The notes: generated by a model from the letters alone, not told the origin. A DNA stretch of 64,000 nt from Mycolicibacterium hodleri (GCF_025822245.1 NZ_JACKTL010000005.1:1-64000), one strand, 5' to 3'. Counted from the first letter of the stretch, positions 9,988 through 19,102 are shown. Program-made: numbers and translations.

Positions 9988-10881
9988 TCAACGCACCATC
10001 GAAACGGCCGTCGCCACGGCGGAACTCACGTCGTCGTCGGCGGGGTACAGCAGCGTGCGTCCGACGATGAGGCCGCGCACCGACGGCAGGCCGAGGGCCT
10101 TCTCCCAGGAGGCGAACGCCTCGTCCGGGTCGGCGGGGTCGCCACCGAGAAGCAGCGTCGGCATCGTGGTGGACTCCATGACGCGGTCCATCTCGGGGAC
10201 CACGGGCAGCTTCATCCACGTGTAGGCCGACGTCGACCCGAGGCCCTGACCGATGTGCACCGACTTGATGACGGCGTCGGGGCTCAGGTCGTTGTGGACC
10301 TTGCCGTTCACGCGGCTGGACATGAACGGCTCGAGCATGGCGATGAGGCCACGCGCGGCGAGCTCGTCGACGGCCTTGGCGCACGCCGTCATGGTCGCGA
10401 CGGTGCCGGGATCGTCGAGGGCGATGCGGCACAACATCTTTCCGCCGTTCATCTTCGCGGCTGCCGTCGACTCGGCGGTGGCACCGGTCATCCGGTCGTC
10501 GAATTCGAACGCCGCGCCGGCCAGACCGCCACGGTTGAACGACGAGAACACCACCTTGTCCTCGAGCGCCCCGAGGAGCAGGAGGTCGTCGAGGATGTCC
10601 GACGTCGCGAGGACGCCGTCGACGCCCGGCTCGGCGAGTGCGGCCCGCAGTCGGTCGAGCAGATCGGTGCGGCTGTTCATCGCGGTGGGGCGGTTGCCCA
10701 CGGCCAGCGCACCACGCGCGGGGTGGTCGGCGGCGACGATCATCAGCCGGCCGTCGCCCCGGATGGTCGGGCGCGTGGTCCTGGTGTCCCAGGCGCGGGC
10801 GACGGCACCCGGGTCGGCGGCGCGCAGCTCGGTCACGGCGGCGTAGTCGGGGCACAGAGCGGTGGAGGTTGCGCTAGACAT
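9988..10881 (-). CDS. Cgl0159-family (beta/alpha)8 protein, probable 2-deoxy-5-keto-gluconate-6-phosphate aldolase
   Basis: A 297-residue aldolase-like barrel resembling Corynebacterium glutamicum Cgl0159, which also sits in an iol cluster. LMIVAADHPARGAL resembles the first strand of DeoC/LacD-type class I aldolases. No classical IolJ is found in the window, so this protein is the best candidate for splitting the phosphorylated keto-deoxygluconate made by IolC into dihydroxyacetone phosphate and malonic semialdehyde. ATG 10881 has a strong GAGGAGG upstream and overlaps the iolC stop by 8 bp. The family is recognised; the reaction is inferred from context. Confidence 0.85.
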   Translation of the reverse strand: MSSATSTALCPDYAAVTELRAADPGAVARAWDTRTTRPTIRGDGRLMIVAADHPARGALAVGNRPTAMNSRTDLLDRLRAALAEPGVDGVLATSDILDDLLLLGALEDKVVFSSFNRGGLAGAAFEFDDRMTGATAESTAAAKMNGGKMLCRIALDDPGTVATMTACAKAVDELAARGLIAMLEPFMSSRVNGKVHNDLSPDAVIKSVHIGQGLGSTSAYTWMKLPVVPEMDRVMESTTMPTLLLGGDPADPDEAFASWEKALGLPSVRGLIVGRTLLYPADDDVSSAVATAVSMVR

Positions 10882-11845
10882 TGACGGCCTCCTCGGCGGT
10901 CCGTTCGGCCAATTCGGCGACTTCTGCGGCGGTGGGCATGGCGGTCGAGCACTCGAGCCGCGACGCCACGATGGCCCCCGCGGCGTTCGCGTAGCGCAGC
11001 GTCTTCTCCAGCGACCAGCCGTGCAGCAGACCGTGAATCAGGCTGCCGCCGAAGCTGTCTCCGGCGCCGAGGCCGTTGACGACGTCGACCTCGTTGGGCG
11101 GCACGGTCACCGAGGAGTGCCTGGTCTTGCCGAGTACGCCGCGCGGGCCCTGCTTGACGATCGCCAGCTCGACGCCGAGGTCGAGGAGGGCGTCGGCCGC
11201 CTTGTGCGGGTTGGTCTCGCCGACGGCGATCTCGCACTCCTCGCGGTTGCCGACGGCGACGGTGACCTGCTGCAGGGCGCGCTGAACCTGCTCGGTTGCG
11301 GCGGCGGCGTTATCCCAGAACATGGGTCGGTAGTCGAGGTCCAGCACCGTCAGCGGCGCCCGGCCGCGATGTTCCCAGGCGGCGAAGTGCGCGCTGCGGC
11401 TCGGCTCCTCGGACAGCCCCGTCACCGTCGACCAGTACAGCCGCGCGGATCGGACGGCCTCGGCGTCGATCTCGCCGGGGGTGACTTGTAGGTCCGGTGC
11501 GCTGGGCTTGCGATAGAAGTACAACGGGAAGTCGTCCGGCGGGAAGATCTCGCAGAAGGTGACCGGGGTCGGAAACGCGTCGTGGGTCGCGACATAGCGG
11601 TTGTCGACCCCGAGCCGGGCCAGTTCGTTGCGGACGAAGCGACCGAACGGGTCGTCGCCCACGCCGGAGATCAACGCCGCGCGGTTGCCGAGCCGGGCGG
11701 CGGCGACCGTCACGTTGGCGGCACTCCCGCCGAGGAACTTGCCGAACGACTCGACCTCCTCGAGGCCTACGCCGATCTGCAGTGGGTAGATGTCGACGCC
11801 ACTGCGACCGATGGCCAGCACGTCGAACGGCTCTGAGGTGGACAA
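10874..11845 (-). CDS. iolC: 5-dehydro-2-deoxygluconokinase
   Basis: A 323-residue PfkB-family kinase phosphorylating 2-deoxy-5-keto-gluconate, first gene of the main iol operon. Sugar-binding motifs IGRSGVDIYP and FLGGSAANVTVAAARLG are at the N-terminus and the anion-hole/catalytic motif NGLGAGDSFGGS near residue 260. The start is TTG at 11845, supported by GGGAG 6 nt upstream and by conservation of the residues that follow. A rare TTG start on the leading gene may limit expression of the operon. Confidence 0.92.
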   Translation of the reverse strand: MSTSEPFDVLAIGRSGVDIYPLQIGVGLEEVESFGKFLGGSAANVTVAAARLGNRAALISGVGDDPFGRFVRNELARLGVDNRYVATHDAFPTPVTFCEIFPPDDFPLYFYRKPSAPDLQVTPGEIDAEAVRSARLYWSTVTGLSEEPSRSAHFAAWEHRGRAPLTVLDLDYRPMFWDNAAAATEQVQRALQQVTVAVGNREECEIAVGETNPHKAADALLDLGVELAIVKQGPRGVLGKTRHSSVTVPPNEVDVVNGLGAGDSFGGSLIHGLLHGWSLEKTLRYANAAGAIVASRLECSTAMPTAAEVAELAERTAEEAVNV

Positions 11846-11883
11846 GTCAGCTCCCGGGTCGGTTTGGGTTGAGGCTCTCCACG

Positions 11884-11935
11884 ACTGTGCCCCCCGTCAC
11901 TCGTGTCTGTCAAGAGTTTGTCCTGACATTCAGAC
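11884..11935 (-). promoter_or_regulatory. iolC operon promoter with abutting operator
   Basis: On the minus strand a TTGACA -35 (11908-11913) is followed after 18 nt by CACAGT as a possible -10 (11884-11889). Three nt upstream of the -35 lies AATGTCAGGACAAA (11917-11930), whose core TGTC-AG-GACA is a perfect inverted repeat. The same block occurs at the same distance from the -35 of the ABC transporter genes. It is the likely binding site of the GntR regulator encoded just to the right. Confidence 0.75.
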
Positions 11936-11999
11936 TTGCGGTCATGTCGGTGTTACCCTGAGGCCCAGTCTTGCCTGGTCACTTGAGATCGGAGTCGAC

Positions 12000-12731
12000 G
12001 TGCCACTCGACGTAGAGCTCGACCGCTCGAGCCCTGTTCCGCTGTACTACCAACTGGCGCAGGCGATCGAGGCGGCCATTCGCGACGGCCACCTGGCTCC
12101 GGGGGACCGGTTCGAGAACGAGCTCGACCTGGCCAAGCGCCTCACGCTGTCGCGGCCGACGACGCGTCGGGCCATTCAGGAGATCGTCGACAAGGGTCTG
12201 CTGGTGCGCAAGCGGGGGGTCGGCACCCAGGTGGTGCAGAGTCCCGTGCACCGTCGCGTCGAGCTGACGAGCCTGTTCGACGACCTCGCCAGGGCCGGGC
12301 AGGAACCCACCACCGAACTGTTGGACTACCAGGTCGGCCAGGCCGACGACGAGGTGGCGACCCAGCTGAACCTCGCCAGCGGCCACGAGATCGTCACGAT
12401 CCAGCGGCTGCGCCGCGCCAACGGTGAGCCGCTCGCGGTCATGGTCAACTATCTTCCGGTCGAATTGGCGCCCGAGGCCGACGAACTCGAACGCAGTGGG
12501 CTGTATCAGGCGTTGCGCGCCCGGGGTGTGCACATCCGGTTGGCCAGGCAGCGCATCGGCGCTCGGCCCGCGACGCGCACCGAGGCCAGGTTGTTGAGCG
12601 AAAAGGCCGGTGTCCCACTTCTGTCGATGAGCCGGACCGCCTTCGACGACTCCGGCAAAGCGGTCGAATACGGCGACCACTGCTACCGCGCCTCGCGGTA
12701 CTACTTCGAGACCACGCTCGTCGACCGTTAG
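12000..12731 (+). CDS. GntR-family transcriptional regulator (HutC type) of the iol genes
   Basis: A 243-residue regulator with an N-terminal winged HTH (VPLYYQLAQAIEAAIRDGHL through LSRPTTRRAIQEIVDKGLLVRKRG, residues about 12-75) and a C-terminal UTRA-type effector domain (about 95-240), which in this class binds sugar-phosphate-like ligands. The GTG at 12000 is chosen because GGAG lies 5-6 nt upstream; the longer open frame to the left crosses the divergent promoter. Sitting between iolC and the importer genes, it is the best candidate to bind the shared operator at 11917-11930 and 12807-12820. Confidence 0.9.
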   Translation: MPLDVELDRSSPVPLYYQLAQAIEAAIRDGHLAPGDRFENELDLAKRLTLSRPTTRRAIQEIVDKGLLVRKRGVGTQVVQSPVHRRVELTSLFDDLARAGQEPTTELLDYQVGQADDEVATQLNLASGHEIVTIQRLRRANGEPLAVMVNYLPVELAPEADELERSGLYQALRARGVHIRLARQRIGARPATRTEARLLSEKAGVPLLSMSRTAFDDSGKAVEYGDHCYRASRYYFETTLVDR

Positions 12732-12801
12732 CCGGTCGTTCGACGGCCAGCCCTCGATCCGGCTGGCTAACTTCGTCGCGCCCATTCGGATATGACCTGC
12801 A

Positions 12802-12852
12802 GTCCTAATGTCCGAACAAAGTATTGACTTTCACGTGTGACCCGTATTACAT
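12802..12852 (+). promoter_or_regulatory. Promoter and operator of the inositol ABC importer
   Basis: AATGTCCGAACAAA (12807-12820) matches the iolC operator at 12 of 14 positions, and three nt later comes TTGACT (12824-12829) as -35. TATTAC (12845-12850) or TTACAT (12847-12852, 17-nt spacing) can serve as -10. Operator, orientation and spacing mirror the iolC promoter, so both units are probably switched by the same regulator. Confidence 0.75.
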
Positions 12853-12896
12853 CGTCTCAAGGCCGTGTCCCACGGCACCCGCAGACAGGAGAGACG

Positions 12897-13889
12897 ATGA
12901 AGTTTGTTCGGCTTGCAGCCGCCGCCGGTGCAGGGGTAATCGCCCTGGGGCTCGTGTCGTGTTCGAGCACGGGCGGCAAGCCCGCCGGGTCCGGTGAAGG
13001 CTCTGGAGGCGGGGGCAGCGTCGACACCCCGCGGATGACGGTCGCGATGATCACCCACGAAGTGCCCGGCGACTCGTTCTGGGATCTCATTCGCAAGGGC
13101 GCCGAAGCCGCCGCGAAGAAGGACAACATCGAACTCCGGTACTCCAACGACCCGGAGGCGCCCAACCAGGCCAACCTGGTTCAGAGCGCCATCGACAGCG
13201 GCGTGGACGGCATCGCCGTCACGCTCGCCAAGCCCGACGCGATGGCCCCCGCGGTGAAGGCGGCCGAGGCCAAGGGCATTCCGGTCGTGGCGTTCAACTC
13301 CGGCTTCGACAACTTCAAGTCGATGGGCGTGCAGGAGTACTTCGGCCAGGACGAGAAGCTGGCCGGCATCGCCGCCGGCGAGAAGCTCAACGCCGACGGC
13401 GCGAAGAAGATCGTCTGCGTCATCCAGGAGCAGGGTCAGGTGGCCCTCGAATCCCGTTGCGCCGGAGTCAAGGAAGGCTTCAAGGGGGAAAGTGAGATCC
13501 TCAACGTCAACAGCAAGGACATGCCGTCCGTCGAGGCGACCATCACGGCCAAGCTGCAGCAGGATCCCACCGTCGACCACGTCGTGGCGCTCGGTGCGCC
13601 GATTGCTCTGACTGCGGTTCAGTCCTTGGGCAACGCGGGCAGCCAGGCGAAGATCGTCACCTTCGACACCAACGCGGCCCTGGTCGACGCCATCAAGGGC
13701 GGAAAGGTCCAGTGGGCCGTCGACCAGCAGCCGTACCTGCAGGGCTACCTCGCCATCGACGCGCTGTGGCTCTACAAGAACAACAAGAACCTGATCGGCG
13801 GCGGTCAGGCGACGCTGACCGGACCGTCGTTCATCGACCAGGGCAACATCGACGCCGTCGCCGACCTGGCCAAGGCCGGAACTCGCTAG
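12897..13889 (+). CDS. Sugar ABC transporter substrate-binding lipoprotein (probable inositol-binding)
   Basis: A 330-residue type I periplasmic binding protein (RbsB-like, Peripla_BP_4). The signal sequence ends in the lipobox LGLVSC, giving a membrane-anchored receptor, followed by a Gly/Ser-rich spacer and then the binding fold starting at TVAMITHEVPGDSFWDLIRKGAE. AGGAG lies 5 nt before ATG 12897. It is the first gene of a lipoprotein-permease-ATPase operon whose promoter carries the iol operator; inositol or a related cyclitol is the inferred ligand. Confidence 0.9.
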   Translation: MKFVRLAAAAGAGVIALGLVSCSSTGGKPAGSGEGSGGGGSVDTPRMTVAMITHEVPGDSFWDLIRKGAEAAAKKDNIELRYSNDPEAPNQANLVQSAIDSGVDGIAVTLAKPDAMAPAVKAAEAKGIPVVAFNSGFDNFKSMGVQEYFGQDEKLAGIAAGEKLNADGAKKIVCVIQEQGQVALESRCAGVKEGFKGESEILNVNSKDMPSVEATITAKLQQDPTVDHVVALGAPIALTAVQSLGNAGSQAKIVTFDTNAALVDAIKGGKVQWAVDQQPYLQGYLAIDALWLYKNNKNLIGGGQATLTGPSFIDQGNIDAVADLAKAGTR

Positions 13890-13903
13890 GAGCGGGAGGA
13901 AAC

Positions 13904-14962
13904 ATGACTACGCAAACAGACCTCAACGTGGGCGGCCACGAGGTGGTGCGCGACGAACGTGTCAAGGAGCGAAATCGCCTGCAGAGGCTGTTGATTCGCC
14001 CCGAGATGGGGGCGGGCATCGGTGCCATCGGCATCTTCGTCTTCTTCCTCGTCGTCGCACCCCCGTTCCGCGAGGCCAACTCCCTCGCCACCGTGCTGTA
14101 CGCCAGTTCGACCATCGGCATCATGGCGTGCGGCGTGGCGGTCCTCATGATCGGCGGGGAGTTCGACCTCTCCGCCGGCGTGGCCGTGACGTTCAGCTCG
14201 CTGGCCGCGTCGATGCTGGCCTACAACCTGCACCTCAACCTCTGGGTGGGAGCGGTGCTCGCGCTGGTGCTCGCGCTGGCCGTCGGCTTCCTCAACGGCT
14301 TCCTGGTGATGAAGACCAAGATTCCCAGCTTCCTCATCACGCTCAGCTCGTTCTTCATGTTGGCCGGCATCAACCTCGCGGTGACCAAGTTGGTCTCCGG
14401 GCAGGTGGCCACGCAGAGCGTTGGTGACATGGCCGGGTTCGACTCCGCGCAGAAGGTCTTCGCGTCGTCGTTCGACGTGTTCGGCGTCAGCATCCGCGTC
14501 ACGGTGGTGTGGTGGCTCGCCTTCACCGCGGTGGCGACCTGGGTGCTGTTCAAGACCAAGGTCGGCAACTGGATCTTCGCCGTCGGCGGAGACGCGGACA
14601 GCGCTCGGGCCGTAGGTGTTCCGGTCACCAAGGTCAAGATCGGACTCTTCATGTTCGTCGGGTTCTGCGCCTGGTTCGTGGGCATGCATCTGCTGTTCGC
14701 GTTCAACACCGTGCAGTCCGGTCAGGGCATCGGCAACGAGTTCTTCTACATCATCGCCGCGGTGATCGGCGGCTGCCTCCTCACGGGCGGCTACGGCACC
14801 GCGATCGGCGCGGCCATCGGTGCCTTCATCTTCGGCATGACCAACCAGGGCATCGTCTACGCCGGTTGGGACCCGGACTGGTTCAAGTTCTTCCTCGGCG
14901 CGATGCTGCTGTTCGCGGTGATCGCCAACAACGCCTTCCGCAACTACGCAGCGAAGAAGTGA
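13904..14962 (+). CDS. Sugar ABC transporter permease (RbsC family)
   Basis: A 352-residue membrane protein with about nine to ten hydrophobic segments and the BPD_transp_2 pattern (LMIGGEFDLSAGVAVTFSSL, FLNGFLVMKTKIPSFLITL). The long hydrophilic N-terminus (about 35 residues) is cytoplasmic. GGAGG is 4 nt before ATG 13904 and the gene follows the binding protein by 14 bp. It would form the membrane channel, probably as a homodimer since no second permease gene is present. Confidence 0.92.
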   Translation: MTTQTDLNVGGHEVVRDERVKERNRLQRLLIRPEMGAGIGAIGIFVFFLVVAPPFREANSLATVLYASSTIGIMACGVAVLMIGGEFDLSAGVAVTFSSLAASMLAYNLHLNLWVGAVLALVLALAVGFLNGFLVMKTKIPSFLITLSSFFMLAGINLAVTKLVSGQVATQSVGDMAGFDSAQKVFASSFDVFGVSIRVTVVWWLAFTAVATWVLFKTKVGNWIFAVGGDADSARAVGVPVTKVKIGLFMFVGFCAWFVGMHLLFAFNTVQSGQGIGNEFFYIIAAVIGGCLLTGGYGTAIGAAIGAFIFGMTNQGIVYAGWDPDWFKFFLGAMLLFAVIANNAFRNYAAKK

Positions 14963-14966
14963 TTCG

Positions 14967-15785
14967 ATGACCACCACAGTTGAAAAGCCAAGTCACGACG
15001 CCCCTTCCGGTGGGAAGGTCCCGCTGGTCGAACTGAAGGACGTGGGCAAGGCCTACGGCAACATCACCGCCCTGAAGGGCATCTGCCTGCGGGTGCACGC
15101 CGGCGAGGTGACGGGGATCCTGGGCGACAACGGCGCGGGCAAGTCCACCCTGATCAAGATCATTTCTGGTCTGCATCAGCAGACCGAGGGCGACCTGCTG
15201 GTCGACGGCGAGTCGATCAAGTTCGGCTCACCCGCCGACGCGTTGTCCAAGGGCATCGCCACGGTGTACCAGAACTTGGCCGTCGTCCCGCTGATGCCGG
15301 TGTGGCGCAATTTCTTCCTCGGCCAGGAGATCCGCAAGAAGTCGTTCCCGTTCTCGTTGGACGCCAACGCGATGCGGGCGACCACGCTGACGGAGTTGTC
15401 GAAGATGGGCATCGAACTGCCCGACGTCGACGCGCCAATCGGGTCGCTGTCGGGTGGGCAACGGCAATGCGTCGCCATCGCGCGTGCGGTGTTCTTCGGG
15501 GCCCGGGTGCTGATCCTCGACGAGCCCACCGCGGCACTGGGCGTCAAGCAGTCCGGGGTGGTGCTGAAGTACATCACCGCGGCCAAGGAGGCGGGCTTCG
15601 GCGTGGTGTTCATCACGCACAACCCGCATCACGCGCACATGGTGGGCGATCACTTCGTGTTGCTCAACCGTGGCAGGCAGAAGCTCGACTGCTCCTACGA
15701 CGACATCACCCTGGACCGGCTCACCCAGGAGATGGCCGGTGGTGACGAGTTGGAGGCATTGACCCACGAACTGGGCCGCAAGTAG
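14967..15785 (+). CDS. Sugar ABC transporter ATP-binding protein, single-domain
   Basis: A 272-residue ATPase with Walker A GDNGAGKST, signature LSGGQRQ, Walker B VLILDEPTAAL and switch His in FITHN. Most ribose/inositol-type importers use a double-length RbsA; this one has a single nucleotide-binding domain and so must dimerise, like the FrcA/XylG-short group. It starts 4 bp after the permease stop and ends the operon before a terminator-like hairpin. Confidence 0.92.
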   Translation: MTTTVEKPSHDAPSGGKVPLVELKDVGKAYGNITALKGICLRVHAGEVTGILGDNGAGKSTLIKIISGLHQQTEGDLLVDGESIKFGSPADALSKGIATVYQNLAVVPLMPVWRNFFLGQEIRKKSFPFSLDANAMRATTLTELSKMGIELPDVDAPIGSLSGGQRQCVAIARAVFFGARVLILDEPTAALGVKQSGVVLKYITAAKEAGFGVVFITHNPHHAHMVGDHFVLLNRGRQKLDCSYDDITLDRLTQEMAGGDELEALTHELGRK

Positions 15786-15806
15786 GTCGGCCCCTTCGAC
15801 TCCACG

Positions 15807-15837
15807 GACCCCGTCGGCCGCACTGGCCGGCGGGGTC
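15807..15837 (+). terminator. Hairpin terminator after the ABC importer operon
   Basis: A 13-bp GC-rich stem with a single G-U pair (15807-15819 with 15825-15837) and a 5-nt loop lies 21 bp after the ATPase stop. There is no T-tract, as is common in mycobacteria. It separates the plus-strand importer from the convergent methyltransferase gene. Confidence 0.7.
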
Positions 15838-15851
15838 GTCGTGCGGAGGGG

Positions 15852-16787
15852 TCAGAGCCGGCCCTCGACGAACACGCTGTTCGGCACGGGCGCGTCGACG
15901 TCGCTCGGGAGTGCCCGGCCGTAACCGGCCAGCAGGTCCTCGGCGCTGATGGCCGTGACCGTCCAGCCATGTGCGCCAAGCCAATCGGTGACTTCGGTCC
16001 GCTGTCCGTCGTAGAGCAGCTCGCCGATGTCGGTCCCGGCGTCGCTGCCCAGCTTCTGCGCGACCTCCCGATACTTCTCCATCTGTTCCTTGCGCTGGGC
16101 GACGCTCTCGTCGCTGAAGAAGTCCCCCGTGAAGGCCTCGACCGCTATCCGGCTACCCGGTGCGCTCAGGGACTGAATGCGGTCGAACAACAGGTCCTGT
16201 GCCTCCGGCGGCAGATATGGCAGCAGCCCCTCCGCCGACCACGACGTCGGGGCGGAGGGGTCGAAACCCGCCTCCACCAACGCCTTCGGCCAATCGTGGC
16301 GAAGGTCGATGCCGACGTCGACGAGCCTGGCGACGGGTTCGGCGCCGTGGGACTTCAGCGTCTCGAGCTTGAAGGCGAGCACCTTTGGCTGGTCGATCTC
16401 GTAGACCACACTGCCCTGCGGCCATGCCAGTCGCCATGCCCGCGCGTCGAGCCCCGCAGCCAGGATGACGGACTGAGCGATACCCGCGGCGGCCGCGTCC
16501 AGGAAGAACTCGTCGAAGTACTTGGTGCGCGAGCCGATGTAGCTCTTCATTGCCTCGGTGCGCTTCCCGAAGTCGGGGTCGACCTCGGCCAGCTCGGCCG
16601 GGGGCTCGTCGCTGAGGTAGATCTTCCAGACGCCGTCACCGGCCGCGTCCAGGAACAGGCTCGCGAACGGATCGTCGATGAGGGCGTTGGGGCTCCTCGT
16701 CTCGGCCGCCCGACCTCCGGCAACGCCGAGGGCGGTGACACCGACGCTCTCGTTGATGTCCCACGTGTCGTCATCGCTCCTGGCCAT
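15852..16787 (-). CDS. Putative SAM-dependent methyltransferase (mycobacterial LCMT-like family)
   Basis: A 311-residue member of the large mycobacterial family of putative S-adenosylmethionine-dependent methyltransferases related to leucine carboxyl methyltransferases (for example Rv0726c). It has the family opening [22 protein letters not shown], the SAM loop [14 protein letters not shown] and the YEIDQPKVL motif. ATG 16787 has GGAGGG about 8-9 nt upstream; the longer open frame is rich in Arg and unlikely to be translated. The substrate is unknown for most of the family. Confidence 0.9.
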   Translation of the reverse strand: MARSDDDTWDINESVGVTALGVAGGRAAETRSPNALIDDPFASLFLDAAGDGVWKIYLSDEPPAELAEVDPDFGKRTEAMKSYIGSRTKYFDEFFLDAAAAGIAQSVILAAGLDARAWRLAWPQGSVVYEIDQPKVLAFKLETLKSHGAEPVARLVDVGIDLRHDWPKALVEAGFDPSAPTSWSAEGLLPYLPPEAQDLLFDRIQSLSAPGSRIAVEAFTGDFFSDESVAQRKEQMEKYREVAQKLGSDAGTDIGELLYDGQRTEVTDWLGAHGWTVTAISAEDLLAGYGRALPSDVDAPVPNSVFVEGRL

Positions 16788-16864
16788 TGCCCGTTCCCTC
16801 CGCCGTCGGTATCTAGCTCCACTACCTATTGTGCCCGTCGAACCTGGCAACGAGTGCCCGTGCT

Positions 16865-17521
16865 CTAGGCGTCACTCGCTGCGGGCGGCACCAGGTCGGT
16901 GAGCTCGGCGCGAACGTCGACGACCCGCTGACGCATCGCCTTCGCAGTCAGGGTGGGGTCACACCGCCCCAGGGCGACCTCGACCCCGACCTCGCGGGAC
17001 GCGCATGCCAGGGCTGACAACCAGACCCGCATGACCAGCCAGGGTCCGCGAGCGTCGGGATCGACGCCCATCCGGTGCGCGATCGACTCGAGCAGGCCCT
17101 GGTGCGTGGTGCCGATCGCCAACGGGCGAAGGGTGGCCGACTCGCCGATCACGAGCAGCGCGCCGGCCAAGAGGGTGGGCGTCACGGCATGTCGGCCGCC
17201 GTGGACGTCGTCGAGCATCTGAAGATGCGCCTCCACGAGGGCGTCGAGCGGCCCGACGGCGTCGTCCACCTTCTGCAGGTGCACCCGTGCGGTCTCGGCC
17301 ATGTCTTGGATGACCGAGAGAATCGCGGCTTCCTTGGTGGGGAAGTAGCGGGAGAAGGTTCGCGGCGAGACGTCGACCGCGGCGGCGATCTGCTCGACGG
17401 TCGCGTTCGCGAACCCGTGCCGCCGGCTCAACTCGACGGCCGCTCCCACCAACTGGACGCGGGTGCGCAGCCGCTTCCGTTCCCGCAGGCTCACTGGCAC
17501 TCCGTCGGCGGCGTCGGTCAC
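16865..17521 (-). CDS. TetR-family transcriptional regulator
   Basis: About 218 residues with an N-terminal HTH ([25 protein letters not shown]) and a helical ligand domain. GTG 17521 is the most likely start; longer frames run across the divergent promoter region. It is divergent from an SRPBCC gene 61 bp away with a near-perfect palindrome between them. The segment [11 protein letters not shown] is typical of TetR proteins repressing their neighbours. Confidence 0.88.
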   Translation of the reverse strand: MTDAADGVPVSLRERKRLRTRVQLVGAAVELSRRHGFANATVEQIAAAVDVSPRTFSRYFPTKEAAILSVIQDMAETARVHLQKVDDAVGPLDALVEAHLQMLDDVHGGRHAVTPTLLAGALLVIGESATLRPLAIGTTHQGLLESIAHRMGVDPDARGPWLVMRVWLSALACASREVGVEVALGRCDPTLTAKAMRQRVVDVRAELTDLVPPAASDA

Positions 17522-17536
17522 GCCCTTGAGGTTACG

Positions 17537-17554
17537 TGCGAGACGCGTGTCGCA
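17537..17554. promoter_or_regulatory. Candidate TetR operator
   Basis: TGCGAGACGCGTGTCGCA is an 18-bp palindrome with a single mismatched pair, centred on ACGCGT. It lies 15 bp upstream of the TetR start and 28 bp upstream of the SRPBCC start, a position able to control both. Confidence 0.65.
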
Positions 17555-17582
17555 CCCCCACCAGCGGGGTATGTGGCAGAAC

Positions 17583-18059
17583 ATGACGGTTTCAGTGGTA
17601 ACCACGGTCGACGCCGGTGCACGACGAGTGGCGCGCCGCGTTCTCGTCAAGGCGCCCGCGGCGGAGATCTTCGCCATCGTCGGCGATCCGCATCGCCACC
17701 CCGAGCTGGACGGCTCGGGCACGGTCCGCGACGTCGACGTCAAGGGCCCGCATCGCCTCGCCCTGGGCGACAAGTTCACCGTCGGCATGAAGCAGTACGG
17801 CGTGCCCTACAAGATCGTCTCGACCGTCACCGAGGCTCGGGACGGCACGGTCGTCGAGTGGCAGCATCCCCTCGGGCACAAGTGGCGATGGGAGCTGGCC
17901 GAGTCGACGCAGGGTGGCGACACCGTCACCGAGGTCACCGAGACGTTCGACTACAGCACCGCCAAGGTGCCGTTGATGATCACCGCGTTCGGCTACGACA
18001 AGAAGAATGCCGACGGCATCACCGCGACGCTGCAGCGCCTCGCCGACCGGTTCGCCTAG
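17583..18059 (+). CDS. SRPBCC family protein (polyketide cyclase/START-like)
   Basis: A 158-residue START-like fold: opening strand RRVLVKAPAAEIFAIVGDPHRHPELDGSG, central strands GDKFTVGMKQYGVPYKI and EWQHPLGHKWRWEL, and a C-terminal helix NADGITATLQRLADRF. Such proteins bind hydrophobic ligands in a cavity; the function here is unknown. ATG 17583 was chosen; an in-frame ATG at 17571 would add four residues. It ends overlapping by 4 bp with the convergent isomerase gene. Confidence 0.85.
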   Translation: MTVSVVTTVDAGARRVARRVLVKAPAAEIFAIVGDPHRHPELDGSGTVRDVDVKGPHRLALGDKFTVGMKQYGVPYKIVSTVTEARDGTVVEWQHPLGHKWRWELAESTQGGDTVTEVTETFDYSTAKVPLMITAFGYDKKNADGITATLQRLADRFA

Positions 18060-18832
18060 ACGGTGAACGCGGCGCGGAACGCCTCGAGGGCGTCCACGTC
18101 GTCGCCGGAGGCGTAGCCCTCCAGCCCGACCGTGCCGCGATATCCCATCTCGTGCAACGCCTTTGCGACCGCCGGATAGTAGATTTCGCCGGTGCCCGGC
18201 TGCTGTCTGCCTGGCACGTCGGCCACCTGCACCTCGCCGATGGCGGGACCGCAGCGGCGAACCAGCTCGATCAGGTTCCCCTCGCCGATCTGGGCGTGGT
18301 AGAGGTCGAGCATCATCTTCACGTTGGGGTGGGCCACGCCTTCGATCAGTGCGAGCACGTCCTTGGCGCGTGCCAGCGGCACTCCGGGATGGTCGACGAT
18401 GGTGTTGAGGTTCTCCACCACGAACGTCACACCCGCCGCCGCGCCCAACTCGCCCAGTCGTTCGAGCGTGCGCACGGCGGTGGCCCACATCGCTCCGGTC
18501 GCCCGCAGGCGAGGCCGGGCCGGCAACCCGTCGACGAGCTCGGCGGTGTGCAGGTTCAGCCGCGTCACACCAAGGGTTTCGGCGGCCTTGACGCTCAACT
18601 CGGCCGTCCGGACCACCTCGTCGGCGGTCTGCGGGTCGATCAGATCGCCGTGGAGATATCCCGTCATCGACGTGAAGGTGGCGCCGGTCGCGGCGAGCGC
18701 GTCCAGGTCCTTGTCGTGCCAACTCCAGATCTCGGCGGCAAACCCGAGCTCGTGGATCCGACGCACGCGTTCGACGATCGGGAGCTCGGTGAACACCATC
18801 TCGGCGCTGACGGCCAGTTCGAAGTCGCTCAC
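18056..18832 (-). CDS. Hydroxypyruvate isomerase-like TIM-barrel protein
   Basis: A 258-residue Hyi-type member of the xylose-isomerase-like barrel family. Metal-binding and catalytic residues appear in FVVENLNT, KMMLDLYHAQ, GEVQVADVPGR and GTVGLEGYA, and the P-G-R-Q-Q-P-G-T-G-E-I-Y run is characteristic of Hyi/OtnI proteins acting on hydroxypyruvate or 2-oxo-tetronate. The start is GTG 18832. It lies between the two inositol operons on the same strand as the second but separated from it by 270 bp, so co-regulation is uncertain. Confidence 0.85.
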   Translation of the reverse strand: MSDFELAVSAEMVFTELPIVERVRRIHELGFAAEIWSWHDKDLDALAATGATFTSMTGYLHGDLIDPQTADEVVRTAELSVKAAETLGVTRLNLHTAELVDGLPARPRLRATGAMWATAVRTLERLGELGAAAGVTFVVENLNTIVDHPGVPLARAKDVLALIEGVAHPNVKMMLDLYHAQIGEGNLIELVRRCGPAIGEVQVADVPGRQQPGTGEIYYPAVAKALHEMGYRGTVGLEGYASGDDVDALEAFRAAFTV

Positions 18833-19102
18833 GAAGCCACCCTAGTGCTCGGCCGAGTTGGCAGATCGTTCATCGGCGCGACGCCCTCCGGTGACGCGCG
18901 CCACCACGCGCCATTTCCACCGGGACGGCACAATCGACGCATGGACGTCGACCACGATCGAGGGGCCCGCACCGCGGCCTGGCGCGACCCGTTGAGCCTG
19001 TCCTTCCGCGCCCACCGACGGGTGTTGCTGTTACGCCTGCGCTGGCACGAGCGCGCCGCAACACGACCGCGGACCTCAAGGCGCGACTGACGAACCACCG
19101 CG

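Noticed and set aside
18941..19090. 49-residue plus-strand open frame starting MDVDHDRGARTAAW between the Hyi-like and Gfo/Idh genes
   Set aside because: No ribosome-binding site, no recognisable domain, Arg-rich composition expected of chance frames. It might be real, but I have no support for it.
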